Assembly: GCA_018127085.1 (NCBI GenBank)
Contig: CM030720.1
Coordinates: 496,001-560,000, forward strand
Direction: 5' to 3'
Source of the DNA: Pneumocystis sp. 'macacae'
Lineage: Eukaryota; Ascomycota; Pneumocystomycetes; Pneumocystales; Pneumocystaceae
DNA: 64,000 bases
How positions within the stretch are numbered: position 1 is the first letter of the stretch; the number at the start of each line of letters is the position of its first letter. This document shows positions 35,663-52,422 of this stretch, in pieces. The notes beneath the pieces are model-generated. The model was not told where the DNA came from. It searched no databases and saw nothing but the letters and a program-made list of their open reading frames with translations. A program made the translations under genes and the position numbers.

Positions 35663-37193
35663 TTAAATATATATTTTTTTATTTTCCAGTTTAAAGTCAT
35701 TTTGCTCGTATCTATGAGTTTTCATAGATTTAAGAACACGAAAATAATCCTCTTCAATAGATTTGTATGTTTCTTCTAATTTTTTCAAAATTTCACCTTT
35801 ATTATATTGATTAAGATTTTCCTAAAAAAATTAGTGCAATATATCAATAACAAGTAAAATACAAAGTTCTTTTTATAAATTCTTTGTTTAATTTGAAGAC
35901 GATACTCTTTATATTCTTTTTCATTTTCCATATTTAATTTTTCAAGAAGAACTATTTCCATGCATCTAATAAATTGGTTCTATTTTTATTATTAAAATTA
36001 AAAAAAAAAAAAAAATACCAGTGAAATTTTGTATTTTTTTTGTGTTTTTAAAATCCACGAATATTGAACAGGAGCTTTAAACTCTTTGTTATCAAATATT
36101 CCAGATGATTTAAGTCGAATAATATCTTGTTTGTCCCGTAAATACTCAAATTCTTCAGAGGGATCTTCAACTGTAATCTCTTGAACTCTGGGATCTGATA
36201 AAAGATACACATATAATGCATCATAAAATTTTCCTAAAACATTTAAAATATAGTTAATAATTCATAAATTAATACCCCCATGACCTTGCTTTTGAAACGG
36301 TGGAAGAATAATAAATTGTGCTATTCGTGTACGAATATTATCAAAAGATTCTCTCGAATACCAATAATACGAATAGACAGTAGAATAACCAATGAAATGG
36401 TAATAATCATTATCATTTACCGATTTCCGTCTTTCATACCTTAAAATGTTATTTAATTATAAAAAAAAAAACTTAACAAATATACAATAGAAAAATATTC
36501 CACTTAAGATCTTCAATATCAATATAAGAAGCTGCTTCTATAAAAAAAAGTGAAAAAATTTGGAGATTATCAATGATTTTTTTAATATTTGGATCAATTG
36601 TTGAACCCTAAAAATGTATTTATTACTATATTTAAAATAATAAAATTTATACCATAAAAACCTCAAAAACAGAATCGTTTGCTTCATAGGAAGAGATCTT
36701 GCTTCCAGGTGGAACAAAAAGATGAATATTATTTAAATGAGAAGTGAATATTAAATAGTTCGTCATAATAGCTAACATAATTTAAAATTTCATTACCAAT
36801 GAAAAAATGTACTTTTGGGGAGAAATTTTTGAAATAATTCTTCTATATTTTCATTTGAAATTCTCTTTTTTTCATCAACTTTATCTGTATACTGAATTTT
36901 TAGATACATTTGTAAATCATGACAAGAAAATTTCAACTAAACAAAATCAAGAATAAACCAAAAAAAAAGAAATGCTAACATTTATTGTTATATCTTTATA
37001 TCCTGTTATTTTCTCTTCTTCCCCAAATATTGGATATGTATATACTGGATGAAATATAATAGGTTTCCGTGTTTTATCATTATGTACTAAAAATTAAATC
37101 TAGAAATACAAAAAAAGAAAAAACATACCAATTTCAATAAAAATAACATCCCTAGCATTATAGGAATACTTTTCTAAATTAGAAAGTCCCATT
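35663..37193 (-). CDS. HAT1: Histone acetyltransferase type B catalytic subunit
   Basis: Acetylates newly made histone H4 (Lys5/12) with the Hat2 chaperone subunit. The minus strand starts MGLSNLEKYSYNARDVIFIEI at 37193 and, across about nine short introns, gives typical HAT1 blocks: FHPVYTYPIFGEEEKI, FSCHDLQMYLKIQY, YYHFIGYSTVYSYYW, and the GNAT acetyl-CoA motif IILPPFQKQGHGGKFYDALY. The diagnostic ITVEDPSEEFEYLRDKQDI follows. The C-terminal helices read LKSMKTHRYEQNDF and the stop is at 35663-35665. Length is near the usual 380-420 residues. It runs head to tail on the opposite strand from haspin, with only 88 bp between the stops. Confidence 0.92.
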
Positions 37194-37685
37194 TTTCAAC
37201 TCGATTTTTTTAAATTCTAATTAACGATTTCTATGAATAAGTGATTCACTTAAATAATTCTTTAATCTTAAGAAATACAAAACTAACAAAAAACTACAAA
37301 TTTTCTAGAAAATATTCAAAAAAAAAAAAAAACAATAATTAATTACGATTAACAATATTTTTTATTAAAAAAATATATGTATATATTTTTAAACAATCTT
37401 TGATTCTATATAAATTTAAGTAATATGCTTTTTATAATATCTTTATAATATCATAAATCTTTTGATAAACAACTTGTATTGGATTTTAGCCTATAGTGTC
37501 AATATGTTGTATACATGATTCTTGATATAAAAAACATAACTGTTTTGAAGATTAGCATTCTAATTTTAAAATATAAAAAAACTATTTTGTAAAAAAAATT
37601 AAAATATTAAGTATTATTGAATAATATTTTTTATATAACTTTAAAGTAGAAAAATAACCACTATAGCACCAATATTAATTTTAAA
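37194..37685. other. Intergenic, AT-rich
   Basis: 492 bp between the HAT1 start and the end of the small basic ORF on the same strand. It is AT-rich with A/T homopolymers. I see nothing specific. Confidence 0.4.
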
Positions 37686-38024
37686 TTATACAAAACGTTT
37701 ATATATATTTCGACGCTCAATCCGTTTTTTTTTATATAACCAAACATGTTTAAAATTATTTAATGACGACTCCATCGGAGGTGCAAGATTTATATTGCTT
37801 TTCTCCAGTAAATTAATACCTTTTCGCTTTAGTTTTTTAATTTTATGTTTACGATGCAAAAATGTATTTAAATAATTAATGCATTTTGAAGAATCAACAT
37901 GATGAATAGTATTAAGACCATCTTTCTTTAGAGAAATACTTTTATTAACCTTTTTACTAGAACCAGACTTTGATTTTGGATTTTTTTCTGTCTTTTTCAT
38001 AAATATCAAAATTTGAATAAACAC
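37686..38024 (-). CDS. Small, very basic protein of unknown function
   Basis: Single uninterrupted 112-codon frame; an internal Met at residue 9 may be the real start, giving 104 residues. Lys/Arg-rich throughout, with a low-complexity N-terminal third (KKTEKNPKSKSGSSKKVNKS), then CINYLNTFLHRKHKIKKL, a hydrophobic PPMESSLNNF segment and a basic tail VWLYKKKRIERRNIYKRF. The composition suggests a nucleolar, ribosomal or ribosome-assembly protein, but I recognise no family. It has no intron, unlike most neighbours, which weakens but does not rule out the gene call. It lies in a gap flanked by HAT1 and CBC2 on the same strand. Confidence 0.5.
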   Translation of the reverse strand: MFIQILIFMKKTEKNPKSKSGSSKKVNKSISLKKDGLNTIHHVDSSKCINYLNTFLHRKHKIKKLKRKGINLLEKSNINLAPPMESSLNNFKHVWLYKKKRIERRNIYKRFV

Positions 38025-38405
38025 GCAATAAGTATAAAATTTGACGTAAAAAAATAAATAAAATTTTATTGTTTTAAAAACAAAAAATTATTTACCTAAA
38101 AAATCATAAAATATTTGATTTCCTTAGAATTTCTCCAATTTTATCTTTTAAAAATAAATCGTTTTAAAATAAAAATTAACGATCTATAATAATCTTATGA
38201 TTAATGTTTAAAAATATATGAATACATATAATAAAATATGATTTAATAAATATAAAAGTACAAAAGTGATTGAAAGTAAAATGTTTTTGTATTTAAGTTA
38301 TATACCATGTAGAAATAAATTTTAGAAGCTTTTAGTTTTAAAAGAAAAAAATTATAAATTTTCTACTGAATCTAAATCTCAATATTAAACAAATAAAATT
38401 AATTT
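38025..38405. other. Intergenic, AT-rich
   Basis: 381 bp between the CBC2 stop and the small basic ORF, same strand. It holds the CBC2 3' UTR and the putative promoter of the small gene. No named motif. Confidence 0.4.
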
Positions 38406-39087
38406 TTACATAAGCATGCCTGTTCTTGTTTGTTGTAAAGATTCGGAAAGTGCACTTGAGTCCTGAGAATCTTGCTTCTGGAAATTTTTCTGTCGCTCTT
38501 CTTCTGCACGTCGATGCCCCCATCCACCACGACCAGGATCATACTCTGTCCTATATTCATCTCTCACTTGACCACCACTTCTACCACGACCATATTGCCT
38601 ACCCTCGGTAAATCCAGGATCGATATCTGTTCGAATTACTCGATCATCAAGTTTTGTCCCATTAATAAATTTCATGCAGTTTAATGCATGTTCATGAGAA
38701 TAATATTCAACAAAACAAAACCCACAATATGTCTTACTGAAGCGGTCAAGTCCCATAATGATTCTTTTTATCTCCCCACATCTATAACCTTATTAATCTC
38801 TAAAATATTCACTATAGAAACCGAAAACTTTGAAAAAAGCTCATATATTTGTTCTTCAGTTGTATAAAACCTAAAATATTTAACAATACTTCTTTTTTTT
38901 ACTTTCCATTAAAATATACGATAAATTTCCCACATACAGTGTAGCCGAATTGTTTAAAGATGAATCTTTGTTTGAACGCTAAAAATATGTTATTTATCAT
39001 AAAATTGATATATGTATTTCCTGTTCTTACTCTAGAATATCTATCAACATACGTACTCGGTGTATCTAACCGTTGAAGTATTGACAT
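38406..39087 (-). CDS. CBC2: Nuclear cap-binding protein subunit 2 (CBP20)
   Basis: Binds the 5' cap of nuclear mRNA with CBP80 and links capping to splicing and export. The minus-strand start [19 protein letters not shown] matches the conserved N-terminus with the cap-contacting Tyr. After an intron, [15 protein letters not shown] and [14 protein letters not shown] form RNP2 and helix 1 of the RRM; a third part gives [20 protein letters not shown] (RNP1), then [17 protein letters not shown] and [18 protein letters not shown], all hallmarks of CBP20. The tail is Gly/Arg-rich ([16 protein letters not shown]) and ends TRTGMLM. Length is about 195-200 residues, slightly longer than the human protein. 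It is divergent from NUP82, 151 bp apart. Confidence 0.95.
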
Positions 39088-39126
39088 CTTATAGAGATTA
39101 ATGAACGAAGTAATGAGATTAATGGT

Positions 39127-39155
39127 GTTGCCTAGGGAACAGTTACCAGAACAAC
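39127..39155. promoter_or_regulatory. Two tandem X-box-like sites
   Basis: GTTGCCTAGGGAAC (39127-39140, 11 of 14 to GTTGCCATGGCAAC) is followed one base later by GTTACCAGAACAAC (39142-39155, 10 of 14). They lie within the 151 bp divergent promoter of CBC2 and NUP82, 40 bp and 84 bp from the two start codons. Confidence 0.4.
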
Positions 39156-39238
39156 CTATATCAATTAAACTCGTAAATAACTTTTCAAAAAAGCAATTGA
39201 ATTAGTATTTAAAATATTTTAAAAGGATTTCAGATGAA

Positions 39239-42060
39239 ATGAATGATCTATTTGAATATATTTCAGATGAAAGTTCTTGGATTCATTTCTTTCAAAATCA
39301 TCCTATTTTTTCTCTTTCAGAAAGAGAACAAGGTAATTTTAAAAAGAATTTGAAAAAAATAAATTAAATTTTCTTAAAAAGAAAAGATTAAAAATATAAA
39401 AAATAAAAAACTTTTAGTTGCTATAAGACAAACAGAAGTATTCGTTGCAGTAGATAAAACGATACGGTATACAGATTTGAAAGAATGTAAATTGGATGAA
39501 TTCCAGAAAAATTGCAGAATGAATTATAAGGTTTTTATGAAAATGTATTAACGAGAGTTTTTAATTTTACGCTAAGGAGTTTAAACTTCCAAAAATCAAG
39601 TTTTCTATAGAGCGTTTAATTATTAATACATGTGGTTCAATTTTAGTTATTATAGGTACTTATGATTTGGCTGTCATTTTTCTTCCTACATATTTGAATT
39701 CACTTGAAGAGAGTAAGTTAAGGTGCTGAATTTTTTTATATTTCTTTTCTTTATATAATATCTAGAATCAATGAAGTCGGTCGTAAATATTATGGAGAAA
39801 TAGAAATTGTCTCTGTTTTATTTCACCCTGCAAGCAAAAACTCCACTACTATTTTAGTATTATCGTCTGATGCAGTAATTCGGTATTGTATATGTTTATT
39901 TAAATATTTTCTAATAATCAGAGTATTCGAATTATCTTTAAGCTTTGAAGAATCTGAGCAGGTTATTGATCTTATTTCTAGAACAGGAAGAACGAGAAAA
40001 AAAGGGTCTTTTGTTGTTGATGAAGACATCTTTCAGGTTTCAGATTTTTGTTTTGATTCAAAGGCAAATGAATGGTCTCTTTTTACACTTCACATTCTTC
40101 TTCAAAATGGAGATATTTACTCTATATGCCCATTAACTCCTAACAACTGGTAAGTAGTTTAATTGTGTTTTTTATTAATTCTAAGATATATAGTATGGTT
40201 CAACGCACATATTTGGATCGTCTTGCATGTTATATTTCTACAAAGACTCAGCAACTAAATAAAATTAAAGATGATACTGCACTAATTTCTTACGAAGAAG
40301 AAAATATACGTTTGCAAACGCGCTGGATATCAGATATTTTAGGGCAAATTTCACTTATTAATAACTATGGACTAGGATCTCCATTATCACAAAATCTCAA
40401 TACACAAGACTTAGTTACTTTTTGTCGTCCAAATATTTCTAAATTTCCTGTTTTAGTACAAGGTCCATTTTTATTTCAGCCAGCACCATTGGAATTTTCA
40501 TCAAAGCATGTCGTGGCTTCTAATATTATTGCTTTAGGAACAAATACGATTGGAGTATTAGCTATTTCTTATACAGATGGTAAAATAGATATCTGTATAG
40601 AAGTAGATAGGATAGAACCAAAATGGCTTTTGAATAAAGTAGATAATAATTTTAATGTTATATATTTTAAAGTTTTGTAGAATGAACATTACCAATCAAT
40701 CAGTTATTTATCAACATATGAATCTATTATGGTTATGGACTCTAAAAATGTATTTAAGTCAGCAGAAAATAATATTAAAGATTCATTTCTTATACGGGAT
40801 TTGAGAAGAGCTGACACATTTTATTTTTATTATAAAACTGGTATTTATTCTATAATGTTGGGATGGCTTGAAAAATTAGAGAAAGAAGATAATATTGAAA
40901 CAGAAATTATTAATACTCTTTTGTCCGAAGGGATACAACATTCTTCTGTTTCTAAATTAACCGATATAACATCTTTATCATGGTAAATATTTAATAATTA
41001 ATACCACAATTACTAATAATTAAGCCCATTACCAACTATAATAGGATACGATTTTTTAATGCATGCATATTTTGGATATTCTCTTATTTTTTGGTCAACT
41101 GCATTTCATTGTACTGTAATTGAACTTGATATTACAAATCAAATGCGATCAGAAAATATATTAACAGAATTTACTGCTAAAGATATAAATACATCTGAAA
41201 AGAATGAATACTTGAAATATTTTTCTTTAATCACATCTCCAACCTATTCAGTTTCACCTGCATCACTTGATTTCTTAAAACAAACTTTTCATATTACAGT
41301 GCCTATTGAATTTCGAAATAAATTTGTTGTTTCTCAAGAATCTCTTCGCTTTTTGGGTAAAGTGGCACTAGAAACACGAAAAAATTCAGAAAAACTTCAT
41401 AATTTAATAGTATCTATGTATCGAAGGTAAGTGTTTTGTTTTTATATATTCTTACGTTTATATTTTTAAGATTAGAACTTCAAGGACAAGAATTTACAAG
41501 ACAGCTTGAAAAATTGTATACTTTGAAAGATAAAATAGATATTATAACTTCTAAAAGTTCATCTGAAAGACTTAAGAATGCTATTGACAATCAAAAGATA
41601 CTTCAAAAAAGAGCAGATCAAATTTTGCAAAAATTAATTAAAAGTCATTCTCCAACATTAAGTGATTATGAAAAAAAGTGGTTTAATGAATTAAAAAGAA
41701 TAAAAATGAAAACATATGGAAATAAAGGCTTTAATGAAAAAATACAATTAGTAAGTATTATTTTATATAAAATTTTGTGTTAAATATTTAGCTTTCAAAA
41801 CAATTTGAATTAATAAAATCAAAAAAATTTAACAATTCTATAATAGATATTTCTCCTAAACCAGAACTTTATGAATCTATTACTATGTCACAAATAAATC
41901 AAATACGACTAATTTTAGATGAACAGTAAGTAAATTTTATTTTATATATATTATATCTAACTATTAATTCAGAGAACATCATATATCACAAACTAAATCT
42001 AAATTAACAAAATTAAATAACATACTAGGTACTAAACTAGAAACAATGGAAATATATTAA
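39239..42060 (+). CDS. NUP82: Nucleoporin NUP82/NUP88
   Basis: Linker nucleoporin of the cytoplasmic face of the pore, required for mRNA export with Nup159. Start ATG at 39239 (MNDLFEYISDESSWIHFF); the earlier ATG at 39234 runs into a stop at once. The N-terminal beta-propeller contains FSIERLIINTCGSILVIIG, then FHPASKNSTTILVLSSDAVI with RVFELSLSFE, a typical Nup82 strand pair, then DDTALI, GPFLFQPAPLEF and IIALGTNTIGVLAISYTDGK. The C-terminal third is coiled coil (QGQEFTRQLEKLYTLKDKI), as needed for trimer formation. It has more than ten introns of about 45 nt. Length is about 720-750 residues. Confidence 0.85.
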
Positions 42061-42669
42061 ATTTTTGTTTATAAGTAATTATATATATTTATATTAGATT
42101 TCTACAAAATAATATTAATATTAATTTTGTTTTAATTTTTTTATCTTTTAAAGTCGTGTTTACAATTATTTAAACATTTTAAGATCAATATTTCCAATTT
42201 TAATTTTAAAAGTTAATCATAAATTTAAAATGAAATTTTCAAAATCATTAATAATTTTTCTAATATTTCTATATTATATATATAACTGAAAAACAAAATG
42301 TACCTATCTATTATTTAAAACCTTCACAATTACAAATATTTAAAACTATATAAATTATAAAAAGTATTGTAAAAATAAATCAGAATGGTAGCTATATATA
42401 ATCACTCATTAAATCTGAAAAAACCCGAATAATTTTTATAAAAACCAATATAATAGAATATCACGTTTTTTTTTTTTAAAATATTATATGAAATAAACTA
42501 AAATCCCAATATTTTTCACGTTAAAATAATATCTATAATAAAATTTAATATTATTTACTTATATTTCAATATTGAATATAAATTAAAGAAAATATTTCTT
42601 AATAAAATTATTTTTAATCGATAAATTCATTGAGGAGCATCCTAAATAAATTAGTTATGCTTAGTTTTT
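42061..42669. other. Intergenic between convergent NUP82 and SMC3
   Basis: 609 bp, very AT-rich, between two 3' ends. Expected to hold only UTRs and terminators. No ORF or repeat noted. Confidence 0.4.
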
Positions 42670-46964
<4,295 letters not shown>

Positions 46965-47095
46965 TTATGTATATTTTTATTAGAAACAATGGTATTTTTT
47001 TATTTTTTCTTAACGTTTTTTTAAAATTGACAATCTTGAACGTATAAAATTTAATATAGATAAGATATATAATTCATTAATTTCATTTATGAAAG

Positions 47096-48924
47096 ATGAT
47101 AAATTCTTATAAAGATAAAGAAGATAAAAGAGGTATAAATCTTCGTCAGAATGCTGAATTATCAGAGATTTCAGAAAAAATAGCCAATCTTTGTTTTTAC
47201 AAGATAATTATGATTAATGTTAATATTATATTAGGGAGCTCTGGAGATGATACAGAATATAATGAGAGTGATTTAAATGACGAGGACTGGGCAGAGATTT
47301 CAAGAAATAAAGGTTTGTTTGATATTAAATTTGTTTTAAAAATAATAAAATAAAGATTTTACAAAACAATATAATCGTTATAGAAATGTTTCAGAAATTT
47401 CAAAGAATACATCTGAAGGTCTTAAAATATTACCTCGAATGAATATATATACTACAGAATCAAAAAGGACATTCAATTCCGAAACAACTGATGTTTTGAA
47501 CAAATATATGAGTCGTTTAAATCTTGAAAATTATATTCCAATAAATGAAAAGTATCTTTTTTTTTATTTTTATTTGATCTTATATTTTAGAATAAAAATA
47601 TCAAAAGATAAAGCAGACAGAGCAACTACTGAAAATGTTTTAGATTTGAGGACTCGAATTATTCTTTTTAGGTTAATTAATAAAGGATTTATATACAAAA
47701 TAAATGGTTGTGTTAGTACAGGGAAAGAAGCAAATGTTTATCATGCAATTACAGAGAAGGGAGAACAAAGGGCAATTAAAGTGTATAAAACATCTATCTT
47801 GATTTTTAAAAATAGAGACCGTTATGTATCTGGTGAATTTAGGTTTCAATATAATTATAGTAAACATAATCCAAGAAAAAAAGTCAAGCTTTGGGCGGAA
47901 AAAGAAATGCGAAATTTAAAAAGATTGCATCAAGCAGGAATTCCCTGTCCTGAACCCTTACATCTTCGTATCCATGTTCTTGTTATGAATTTTCTTGGAG
48001 AAGATGGATGGTATTTTTTGAAGATTGTTTTCATTTTATTTAATAAACTAGGCCATATCCACGTCTTAAAGATGTGATTATATCAAAAAGCAAATATACA
48101 GATTTATATTTACAATTATTATATTATGTCAGAATCATATATCAAGTTTGTCATTTAGTACATGCTGATCTTTCAGAATACAATATTTTGTTAATATCTT
48201 AATTATTTATTTATAATTATTGATTTATTAAATAGATATCATTCAAAAACGCTATATATTATTGATGTATCCCAATCTGTTGAGCATAATCATCCAAGAA
48301 GTTTAGAATTTCTACGAATGGATATTTCCAATGTTAATGATTTTTTTCGAAAAAATGGTGTAGTTTGTTTAAATGAAAGAGCCATATTTGATTTTGTCAT
48401 ATCTGATTCTGGAGGAATAACAAAAGAAGAAATTCAAAAAACGTTATTTCAAATGCAAAATTCAATAGAATACCAAGAACCAGAAAATTTCAAAGAAGAT
48501 ATCGTATTCAAATATTCATATATTCCTCAGACACTTGGGCAAGTTCGTAACATAGAAGAAGATCTGGAATTAATTAACAAAGCAGAAGGCAGTAGTCTCG
48601 CATATAAAAGATTAATTAATATTCCTTCTGAATCTAAAACAGATACTAATACAGACTCAGAATATTCTGATACAATATATTCATTATCAGATGATAAGTT
48701 TAATAATGATAAGCCCGAATCTAATTTTTCAAGATTGAAAAAATTTGAAGACAAGAATGTAAAAAAAGTATTGATTAATATTCTATTAAAGTGACATTTA
48801 ACATTAATTTTAGGAACGTAAAACTCAAATTAAAGAATTAAATAAAAAACGTAGAGAATATAAAATACGTAAAGCAGAAAAGAAAAGGCAAATTAAAGCA
48901 TCTAAAAAAGGAAAAAATAAATAG
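47096..48924 (+). CDS. RIO1: RIO1 family serine/threonine kinase
   Basis: Atypical kinase/ATPase required for late 40S subunit maturation. The ATG at 47096 is used because the upstream ATG at 47090 reaches a stop after seven codons. Motifs: nucleotide loop [16 protein letters not shown], Lys in [10 protein letters not shown], the RIO1-specific [15 protein letters not shown], and [17 protein letters not shown]. Then come the catalytic loop [12 protein letters not shown] with the Asp, and the metal-binding [13 protein letters not shown]. The C-terminal half is acidic ([18 protein letters not shown]) then ends with a basic coiled region and KGKNK. Introns of about 45 nt lie near 47192-47235, 47314-47353, 47551-47590, 48011-48050 and 48189-48234. 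Length is about 500 residues, typical of fungal RIO1. Confidence 0.93.
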
Positions 48925-49173
48925 TGTTTTTTTTTTGAAAAAACATGCCTAACATATTTAAATAATATAAATTCTACCAATTTTATATTACATGTTGGTA
49001 ATTATAAACAATTTTCTTCATTTAATATCAATTTTTTTTTGAAAAAACTTAAAATATATAAAAATATAGAATTTGAAATTTTAAAGATTTCTTTTATTAA
49101 TATTCTATAAATACTTATATACAAAAATTATAATTTTTTTAAAATAATTATAATATATTGTTAATATTTTAAA

Positions 49174-52100
49174 TTATATTATAACATCTAATTTCCTTTT
49201 TTTATTTTTAATCTTTTTGTTTTTTTGCTTAAACTGATTGCCCCAGCTTATTAGATCAATAAAGAATGAAGCATGAAGTTTTATTTTTTGTTTTGTTATC
49301 CAGTTATTAAAAGTATTAAAATATATCTCTAGTACTCGATTTATTAAATTTATATCTTTAGAAATAATTATTTTGATAAGAAATATACTACATTGACTAT
49401 GAGCTGTTCCTAACGTCTTTTTTTTTATTTTAAGTCCATCATCATGTACTTGTTTAAGAAGATCAGAAACAATTTCAATGTTAACATCATCTATATTGAT
49501 TTTTGCCTTGCATAATCTATTTCCAATTAAATTTCGAGCTTTATTTAAAACAATATCATTTGATGTAGTACGTATTAAAACTAATAATGGAACAATTAAA
49601 TTAAAAATGATAGGATCCTGATCTCGTGCTTTCAAAAAAATATCTAATATATCTAAAACTTTACTTTTAAATTCAATAACACTATTTTTAATGCTAATAG
49701 CTTTTTTTTTATTTTTCTGATTTTTTCTTTGTTTTAATATATCTGCTATATGTTTATCTAATTCGAACATTTGTTGGTCACTTGCGGATTCTTGAAAGTT
49801 ATTTTCAATATTTTCAGTAGGAATGTTCATAATATCTTTTATTGTATTTTCAAGCACATCATCCATTTTGATATCGTTAATTTCATCATTCAAATCACCT
49901 GTTGCATTTTCATTATTATTAAATGATTTATAATTACTATTATCATAATTTTCATCAGAAAAAGTTTCATAGAATAATGTATTTTTTGAACTTTCATTTG
50001 TTTTAAGGACCTAATAAAATGTTAAAACTAATATATATATATATATGTATTAACATTTATTAATAAAGAAAGACATTTGTCATTTATTTTATATATAAAA
50101 TATGTAAATACTTGTTCAACCAACTTTCGAAATAAAATAGATTGTTTAGATAAAAATCCCAATAAAATATCTATAAGAACCTCAATAGTATCTTCATTAG
50201 ATGTTGATTTAGTTTTTTTGTTAAAAAAGTTATTATAGCATATTTTAAGTTCCTACATCTAATTAACATTTTTTACAATAAATATTATAAAAAATACTCT
50301 AAGGACAGAACTTGCCTCCGGATCGCCATTATAAAGTTGTAAAATCGATAATGAATATAACAATTCAAACGCAAAAAGCTCATACATCATATTTCCTTTT
50401 GAATTAGATTTCTAAAATTATTAGGCATATTTTTAGTAAACTAATTGATTACTTTTTTTAGAATTTTTTTGAAAATCTTCATAGACTTATTTTTAACTTC
50501 GAGAACTTTTGGATTCATGATTATTGATAAATTGTATTTTTCTGATTTAGATAAAAAAATGATTAATTTAATAATAAAAGAAGACCAAAAAAATTGTTCG
50601 TGTAAATTCTTATAAAATTTCATATTAGATTCATTTTGAGAATTCAAATATGCAAGGGACGATGAAAGACGAGATCTTAATATAATTTTTGTATTAACAG
50701 AAAATGGATTTTGAAAATTTGACTGAAATTGTTAATTTATAATGAATATTTCAATATTCTATTACCTTAAGATCAAAATATGCATAAGTTGAAAAAAAAG
50801 TAATATAATCTGCTATCCATTTATTATTTTTGTTACATTTTTTATTTCTTAGAATACTAAGCATGATATCAACTGAAATCTGACGTTTTTGTTCTATATC
50901 TTTTATATCCTTTGAATTTGGAAAACATGTGATTGTCTTTAATAATTGTAAAATATCCCACAATTCCTTTTCGTTTGCTAAAGAAATTAAAGATTCTACA
51001 AGTTTTGTTTTCGTAATTTTATCAAAATTTAAAGCACCTAAAGGTCCTAAAAGTGATTTAGTTATTGGAAGAATAATCTCTTTTCGAGTATCGGCCACTG
51101 AAAGTATAGATAAAAGCTAATATATTCATACAAGGAAATAGATATATACACATAGCATACCACTCTATTTGAAATCTTGTTCAAATATCTATCTTTGTCC
51201 GATAAATGATTTATAAAACATCGCATAAAATTTTTAGAAAACATATGTGATATATTTGAAATTTCAATTTTAGGTAATGTTAAATTAAATATTTGAAATC
51301 CCCAAAACTTTTTTTCAAGAGATGATGTTGCAGAAAAAAGGGATTCTGAATATTTATAAATAGAGGATATAAATTATTAGATTATTTACCATCAATAACT
51401 TTTGTCCAGAAATCTAAAAATGATGAATTTGCAATGTTACTTATTTTTGATGTATATGTTTCTATGATTATGTCCCATACAAAATGTAATCTTATACTCC
51501 AATTCCCTCTTTGTTTTGTTTCTGAGTCAATGTTAACATCTTTTAAAACTTTAGCTAAAATTTCTAAGTTAGAAGAATCAAGTGGACTCAAAGGATTCCA
51601 TTGAGTATCTCCAATGGGTTTTAAATCTTTCTAAAATATTTATTAATATCAGTACCAAGTATTATTAAAATAAAAGTTCTTACAACGATTTTCTGAATTG
51701 TTAATATTATTGCAACTCCTTCTGGAGTTTTAGAAAGTTTTAAATCGCATATTTTTCTTAGAATTATACTATAAATTTCATGGAATTGACTGAGACTTTC
51801 AAGTTGTATTAATATATCATTTATTACAGAAAAACATGGTTCTCTGAGCCATCCTTTTTTAAAAGATAATGAAATTAGCATATTAATTACATTTTCAATA
51901 CTTTCTATAGACTTTGTCCTTTGAAGCATTTTAGAGATAGAAATTGCTTTAAAACCAAATAGTCTACCAAATAAAAGATCTTTTTCTTCCTTCAATTATT
52001 AGTAAATATACAATTACCAACTAAATTCTACATTCGAAGAAACATTCCCTTGTATTTCAGTATATTTTTCGATTAATTTAATAACATGTTCTACATCTAT

Positions 52101-52422
52101 ATTTTTAAACTCTGAAAGAAACTTAGTTTATTGGTAATTTATTTTTAAAAATATATATTTTTCTCACCTCTGATAATGTTGTCGAAAATCCTAATCGACT
52201 ATGATCTCTACTACTTGAAAGACCTTTTACCAATCTTTTTAATGCATAAAAACCGTTTTCTCCTAAAATATTTTCTAAAATTTGTTCTGGATCATTACAA
52301 TCTTTTTTTTTTGGATTTTTAGGAATAGTTAACCGAACATTTTCAATGATTTTTAAAGCTGATTTTTCACGTAATTCTGGATCATTTGATGACAAATCCC
52401 AATAGTAATCTAATTCAGACAT
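49174..52422 (-). CDS. POL5: POL5 / MYBBP1A-like nucleolar protein (DNA polymerase phi family)
   Basis: Nucleolar HEAT-repeat-like protein needed for rRNA synthesis and 60S assembly; the old polymerase label is not supported by function. The N-terminus MSELDYYWDLSSNDPELREK with YALKRLVKGLSSSRDHSRLG and FSTTLSEV is the family signature, followed by DLLFGRLFGFKAI. The centre is helical repeats (WDIIIETYT, NIANSSFLDFWTKVID, ELWDILQLLKTITCF). A long acidic segment (about 49790-49990, rich in Asp, Glu and Asn) precedes FLKARDQDPIIFNLIVPLL and a Lys-rich tail KNKKRKLDVII. About nine introns, one with an (AT)8 run. Length is about 900 residues, a little short for the family. Confidence 0.87.
50031..50046. 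repeat. (AT)8 dinucleotide repeat
   Basis: Perfect short AT microsatellite inside an intron of the POL5 gene, next to the acidic region. Probably neutral. Confidence 0.6.

Noticed and set aside
47090..47113. ATG at 47090 as RIO1 start
   Set aside because: It reaches a stop after seven codons; the overlapping ATG at 47096 opens the RIO1 frame.
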